Of a stretch of DNA of 64,000 bases, positions 60,863 through 64,000 are shown piece by piece. Source of the DNA: Bin76 sp963665765 (lineage in GTDB: Bacteria; Actinomycetota; Acidimicrobiia; Spongiisociales; ZC4RG35); assembly GCA_963665765.1 (NCBI GenBank), contig OY762464.1:1426001-1490000 (forward strand), given 5' to 3'. Below the pieces are notes generated by a model. That model had not been told where the DNA came from, did not search any database, and saw only the letters and a program-made list of their open reading frames with translations. Position numbers and translations under genes: made by a program. The first letter of the stretch is position 1; the number at the start of each line of letters is the position of its first letter.

Positions 60863-61078
60863 AAGGGGGATTCGCCTGCTCTATTGTCACCATCCTGTTC
60901 GACAGGCATAGATTATCGAGTTGCGTCCTGGCCCGAATCTGATGCGTGGAGCACCCGGCGAATCCCGGCCGGGTGGGCTCCGGCCGCGGGGAGGAATGCC
61001 CGTCCGTCTTGGCTTCCGAGAGCATTTGCGGTAGCCTTGTCAAGTCCCCTTTCGACTAATGTCCCAGGTGCGTAAACT

Positions 61079-61213
61079 ATGAAAAGGACCTACCAGCCCA
61101 AGGTGCGCCGTCGCAAGCGGCGGCACGGATTCCGTCACCGGATGCGTACCCGGGCGGGTCGTGCGGTGCTCCGGTCCCGTCGGCTCAAGGGCCGCAAGCG
61201 TCTGGCCGCCTGA
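61079..61213 (+). CDS. rpmH: 50S ribosomal protein L34
   Basis: The 44-residue basic ribosomal protein begins MKRTYQPKVRRRKRRHGF and ends RLKGRKRLAA, the standard L34 pattern. The ATG is at 61079 and AGGTG precedes it. It overlaps the start of the rnpA reading frame. It heads the plus-strand set rpmH-rnpA-yidD-yidC-jag. Confidence 0.97.
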   Translation: MKRTYQPKVRRRKRRHGFRHRMRTRAGRAVLRSRRLKGRKRLAA

Positions 61214-61532
61214 AATAACGACGTACCAACCGCTGCGAACGTCCAAAGATTTCGACTTGGTATTCTCCCACGGCAAACGACGCCGGGTGGGCGGTATCAC
61301 GGTTGTGGGGACCCCGGGCTCGCCCGGGGTGGTCAGGATCGGTCTGGTGGCTAGTCGCCGGGTCGGCAAGGCCGTGGTCCGCAACCGGGTCAGGCGTCGT
61401 TTGCGCGCCGCTTTGGCGGAGATCGACCTGGTGTCGGGCGGCGATTTTGTAATCGTGGCTACCAGGCAAGTGGCGGAAGAGCCCTTCCTGAAAGTCGTGG
61501 GATGGTTGAGAGCGGCGGTCGGACAACGCTAA
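61161..61532 (+). CDS. rnpA: Ribonuclease P protein component
   Basis: The 123-residue protein has LRTSKDFDLVFSHGKRR (about 25-41) and the conserved RNR motif in GKAVVRNRVRRRLRAAL (about 68-84), typical of RnpA, which assists the RNase P RNA in maturing tRNA 5' ends. The only standard start able to encode the conserved N-terminus is GTG 61161, inside rpmH in another frame, giving a 53-base overlap. Otherwise a nonstandard ATA or CTG start would be needed. yidD starts directly after its stop. Confidence 0.88.
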   Translation: MRCSGPVGSRAASVWPPEITTYQPLRTSKDFDLVFSHGKRRRVGGITVVGTPGSPGVVRIGLVASRRVGKAVVRNRVRRRLRAALAEIDLVSGGDFVIVATRQVAEEPFLKVVGWLRAAVGQR

Positions 61533-61811
61533 ATGACGATCAGCAGAAGAAACGAACAGACGAACCCCGGGCTCGCGGCCGGTGGGTTACTGAAGACCCT
61601 AGCCTTTTACCAGAGGTCGATAAGTCCGGCCTTCGGGCGACGGTGTCGATTCCTGCCCACTTGTTCGGAGTATGCCAAGACCGCCGTAGAACGGTACGGC
61701 GCCGGGAAGGGATCGGTCTGGGCGGTTCGTCGTCTGTTACGTTGCCGGCCCTTCGGCGCCGATGGTTACGACCCGGTGCCGCCGGTTGAGCGTGAGGGCA
61801 AATCATGTTAG
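61533..61811 (+). CDS. yidD: Membrane protein insertion efficiency factor YidD
   Basis: The 92-residue protein has LAFYQRSISPAFGRRCRFLPTCSEYAKTAVERYGAGKGS and LRCRPFGADGYDPVPP, the two blocks of YidD. YidD helps YidC insert membrane proteins. The ATG follows the rnpA stop with no gap, and the end overlaps yidC by seven bases. Confidence 0.93.
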   Translation: MTISRRNEQTNPGLAAGGLLKTLAFYQRSISPAFGRRCRFLPTCSEYAKTAVERYGAGKGSVWAVRRLLRCRPFGADGYDPVPPVEREGKSC

Positions 61812-62677
61812 ATCCCTGGTGGACTCTTTGGGACCTGATCAAAGAAGGACTCGGTTGGTCTTTTGCAACCGCCTACGCCTTCATACCCAACTTCGGTATA
61901 GCCATCATTTTGGTGACGATCGCCATCAACACCCTCCTGTTCCCGCTCACGCTCAAGCAGACTCGATCCAGCCGAGCGATGATGTCCATCCAGCCCGAAT
62001 TGCAGCGCATCCGTCGCCAATACCGAGATCAACGCGAGGAAATGCAGCGTCGCATCACCGAATTGCAGCGCAGTCACGGCGCCTCACCTTTGGGTTGCCT
62101 GGGGCCGCTCTTGGTTCAGTCGCCGATTCTCTTCGCCATCTTCCGGGTACTCAATGATCCCACCGGTCTGCAGAGCGACCTTTCCCCGGTTCCGTCCGGG
62201 AGTGCGCTCTGGGAGGCCATCCGGGCTGATGAGGCTTCTTTCATGGGAATGGATCTGGCTTGGGCCCCTTCCCAGGCGATCACCGCCGGAATTGTGGCTT
62301 CCATCCCCTATTTGGCGACCATGGTGGTCATGATCACCATTCAGTACATCCAGCAGTGGTACACCCAACGGGATCAAGCATCGGCCGCGGGGGGAGAACG
62401 CCAGCAACGTCAGATGCAGATGTTCACCCGCATCATGCCCCTTTTCCTGGGTTTCATCTCGTGGAACTTCCCCGCCGGCCTGTTGCTGTACTGGACAACT
62501 TCCAACACGGTTCGGTTGGGCCAGCAAATCACCATAAACTGGATGGACGGGCGACCGGAGCCGCCGGCCGGGCTCGGTCAGGAGGACAAGCCGGATTCGG
62601 GAGGTCCCTCATCTTCTTCCTCCCCACCACACTCCCGTTCGGCAAAGAAGTCACGGAGGAGGAAGAGGAGGAACTGA
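61805..62677 (+). CDS. yidC: Membrane protein insertase YidC
   Basis: The 290-residue insertase has about five membrane segments, with the conserved GIAIILVTIAINTLLFPLTLKQTRS (about 30-54), IQPELQRIRRQYRDQREEMQR (cytoplasmic coiled region), PLLVQSPILFAIFRVL (about 100-115), and FTRIMPLFLGFISWNFPAGLLLYWTTSN near 205-235. A basic C-terminal tail (RSAKKSRRRKRRN) is suited to ribosome contact. Confidence 0.94.
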   Translation: MLDPWWTLWDLIKEGLGWSFATAYAFIPNFGIAIILVTIAINTLLFPLTLKQTRSSRAMMSIQPELQRIRRQYRDQREEMQRRITELQRSHGASPLGCLGPLLVQSPILFAIFRVLNDPTGLQSDLSPVPSGSALWEAIRADEASFMGMDLAWAPSQAITAGIVASIPYLATMVVMITIQYIQQWYTQRDQASAAGGERQQRQMQMFTRIMPLFLGFISWNFPAGLLLYWTTSNTVRLGQQITINWMDGRPEPPAGLGQEDKPDSGGPSSSSSPPHSRSAKKSRRRKRRN

Positions 62678-62681
62678 GAAT

Positions 62682-63500
62682 ATGGAGTTGGTAGAAGTAC
62701 GAGCCCGAACAGTGGAGTTGGCCGAACAGGCTGCTCTGGAAGAACTTGGGATAAAGGACCGCAACCGGGTGGAGTGGGAGATACTGCAGGAGCCCACCCG
62801 GGGATTTTTGGGAGTGGGCCGGCAGGACGCCATTGTCAGGGCGAAGAGAATACCGGCCAGGCGTCGTCGAAGTCGGGGGAGGAAAAGTTCCGGTGGCAAG
62901 CAAAAGTCAGGCCGCGGGTCCCCCAACCAGTCCCGGAACAAGAAGAATCAAGCCCCCGGCCGGGGCAAGAGTTCGGGAACTCGCTCCGCTAAGAACTCGC
63001 GCAAGGCCCCACCCCCGGCCTCCCGAAAAAAGAAGGCCGACTCTCCCTTGGAAACTCAGACAGAGGCGGCCGAGGAGTTCTTGACGGGCCTTCTGGAGGC
63101 AATTGAGGTACCGGCCAAAGTCCAAACCCGATTCGAAGAAGATCTGGTCGTGGCGGAAATCGAAGGGGAGGCCGCGGAAATCCTGGTCGGTCAGCACGGA
63201 GGTGGAATAGAGGCCCTGCACACTATCGCCAAGTCGGTGATCAAGCGCAAGACTTCCGGGGGAGCTCGACTCCGGCTGGATGTGGCCGGCTACGGGCGCC
63301 GTCGGCGGGAAGCGCTGGTTATCTATGCCACCGGGTTGGTTGAGCAGGTGCAGACCGAAGGTGGGGAATTGATGCTGGAGCCGATGAATGCCGCGGATCG
63401 CAAAGTAATCCACGATACCGTTTCCCAACATGAGGATGTGCGTTCGTTTTCGGAAGGCAACGCTCCTCATCGCTATGTGGTATTAGCCTATACCGAATAA
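62682..63500 (+). CDS. jag: RNA-binding protein Jag/KhpB
   Basis: The 272-residue protein has an N-terminal Jag-N domain (LVEVRARTVELAEQAALEELG... TRGFLGVG, about 3-50). A long basic low-complexity linker (about 55-125, rich in Arg, Lys, Ser and Gly), a KH domain with VGQHGGGIEAL (about 167-177), and a C-terminal R3H domain with AADRKVIHDTVS follow. It binds RNA and affects cell elongation in other bacteria. It begins four bases after yidC and converges on parB. Confidence 0.92.
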   Translation: MELVEVRARTVELAEQAALEELGIKDRNRVEWEILQEPTRGFLGVGRQDAIVRAKRIPARRRRSRGRKSSGGKQKSGRGSPNQSRNKKNQAPGRGKSSGTRSAKNSRKAPPPASRKKKADSPLETQTEAAEEFLTGLLEAIEVPAKVQTRFEEDLVVAEIEGEAAEILVGQHGGGIEALHTIAKSVIKRKTSGGARLRLDVAGYGRRRREALVIYATGLVEQVQTEGGELMLEPMNAADRKVIHDTVSQHEDVRSFSEGNAPHRYVVLAYTE

Positions 63501-63585
63501 CGCAACATAGAACGGCCTCGACCAAACAAGTTGGGGGTCCACTTGGCAGGTATGGCTGGTTGACCCCACCTGGCGCCGGGTTGTC

Positions 63586-64000
63586 CTATCCGGTGGTGAG
63601 TTTGGAGAAAACCCGCTGGAGGTCATCGATGGAGTTGAAGCTCACCTTGACGCTGCCCTTCTGATCTCGATAGCTGATCGAGACCGGCAGATCGAGTTGG
63701 TTGGCGAGGCGGGTCTCCAATTCCACGATCTCGGCGGGACGGACCTTTCCGGTGGGTCGGGGCGACCTTCTCCGTGGCGCTCTGGCCTTGGCCGCTTCTT
63801 CGACTTGACGCACGGTCCACCCTTCGGCGACCGCCCGCTTGGCAATGTGAGTGGCATATTTGGGATCAGACACGGCCAGGAGGGCTCGGGCGTGGCCGGC
63901 GGTGAGCTGGGCGGTCTCCAGCAACTCGAGGATGGCAGCAGGGAGACGCAGCAATCTGATGCTGTTCGCCACCGTGGCGCGGCCCTTTCCAACCCGATGG
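63586..64000 (-). CDS. parB: Chromosome partitioning protein ParB, C-terminal part
   Basis: The right edge of the window cuts this gene. The visible reading frame starts HRVGKGRATVANSIRLLRLP and continues LLETAQLTAGHARALLAV, the second part of the ParB helix-turn-helix region. A basic stretch (ARAPRRRSPRPTGKVRP) and the C-terminal dimerisation region ending DDLQRVFSKLTTG follow. ParB binds parS sites to segregate origins. It lies convergent to jag, not in the same direction as in most actinobacteria. The 85-base gap 63501-63585 shows no clear terminator. Confidence 0.9.
   Translation of the reverse strand, partial: HRVGKGRATVANSIRLLRLPAAILELLETAQLTAGHARALLAVSDPKYATHIAKRAVAEGWTVRQVEEAAKARAPRRRSPRPTGKVRPAEIVELETRLANQLDLPVSISYRDQKGSVKVSFNSIDDLQRVFSKLTTG

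Larger units (their letters stand above)
60579..61078. other. dnaA-rpmH intergenic region, candidate oriC
   Basis: This is the longest noncoding stretch of the window (500 bases), and genes diverge from it on both sides. It holds one DnaA-box-like TTATCAACA (60854-60862) next to a T-run, a 16-base palindrome AACGGGCCGGCCCGTT (60696-60711), and CCTGT-TCG-ACAGG (60894-60906). Promoters for dnaA and rpmH must lie here. No RNA gene or clear small ORF is evident. Alternatively the origin lies in the dnaA-dnaN gap. Confidence 0.55.

Noticed and set aside
60818..61075. Small plus-strand frame in the dnaA-rpmH spacer
   Set aside because: No ribosome binding site, no family resemblance, and an Arg/Pro/Ser composition expected of random GC-rich sequence.

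Overview
The window is a GC-rich bacterial chromosome segment that includes the replication origin neighbourhood of a high-GC actinobacterium. Evidence is the dnaA-dnaN-recF-dciA-gyrB-gyrA block followed by a DUF3566 gene, tRNA-Ile and tRNA-Ala, crgA next to trpG, a mycothiol-dependent formaldehyde dehydrogenase (mscR), an F420-type LLM oxidoreductase, and secreted proteins with Thr/Pro-rich linkers. The repertoire resembles uncultured Acidimicrobiia more than Mycobacterium or Streptomyces, but that placement is inference. No rRNA, CRISPR array, transposase or prophage was seen. || Layout. 1-5418: a tight plus-strand operon of CoA-transferase subunits (first one cut by the window edge), an NDP-forming acyl-CoA synthetase, a full-length homologue of 2-oxopropyl-CoM reductase/carboxylase (2-KPCC) and ComA, the first enzyme of coenzyme M synthesis. 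This is the most unusual system here. 5421-11061: an LLM oxidoreductase, a membrane-anchored HNH/excalibur nuclease and a selA-selB pair for selenocysteine. 11132-14839: fxsA, NUDIX, metallo-hydrolase and LytM peptidase genes, then a RsbW-like kinase. 14953-21689: Mrp ATPase, glutamate dehydrogenase with a 9-bp inverted repeat upstream, ErpA-like protein, RidA, an Eis-like acetyltransferase, two exported proteins of unknown function, and an Nfu N-terminal protein. 21746-26089: glcD-glcE-glcF plus a membrane protein. 26096-31941: argS, amidase, PAC2 protein, and a MatB-like acyl-CoA synthetase directly behind tRNA-Phe and tRNA-Asp. 32238-37128: two zinc alcohol dehydrogenases, one being mscR, and a metallo-hydrolase, with a lower-GC type II restriction-modification operon lodged between them. 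37288-44906: isobutyryl-CoA mutase (icmF) facing a CO-dehydrogenase-type accessory cluster (coxD, coxE, two XdhC-family genes, MocA-like) without the structural coxMSL genes. 44986-51067: orphan amino-acid binding lipoprotein, nhaA, class II aldolase, trpG, crgA and thiolase. 51107-60578: tRNA-Ala, tRNA-Ile, DUF3566, gyrA, gyrB, dciA, recF, dnaN, dnaA. 60579-61078: noncoding origin-side spacer. 61079-63500: rpmH, rnpA, yidD, yidC, jag, which face the convergent parB that runs off the right end. || How the parts fit. Genes diverge from the dnaA-rpmH spacer in both directions, as expected at an origin. Carbon metabolism suggests ketone or epoxide carboxylation feeding acetoacetate-like products to CoA activation and thiolysis, branched acyl-CoA isomerisation (icmF), malonate-type activation and glycolate oxidation. 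Cofactor signatures for coenzyme M, F420, mycothiol, B12, molybdenum and selenocysteine all appear within 45 kb. Two housekeeping proteins carry unusual residues: DnaA has a shortened, Asp-less DNA-binding signature, and GyrA has Gln at the quinolone-contact serine/alanine position.
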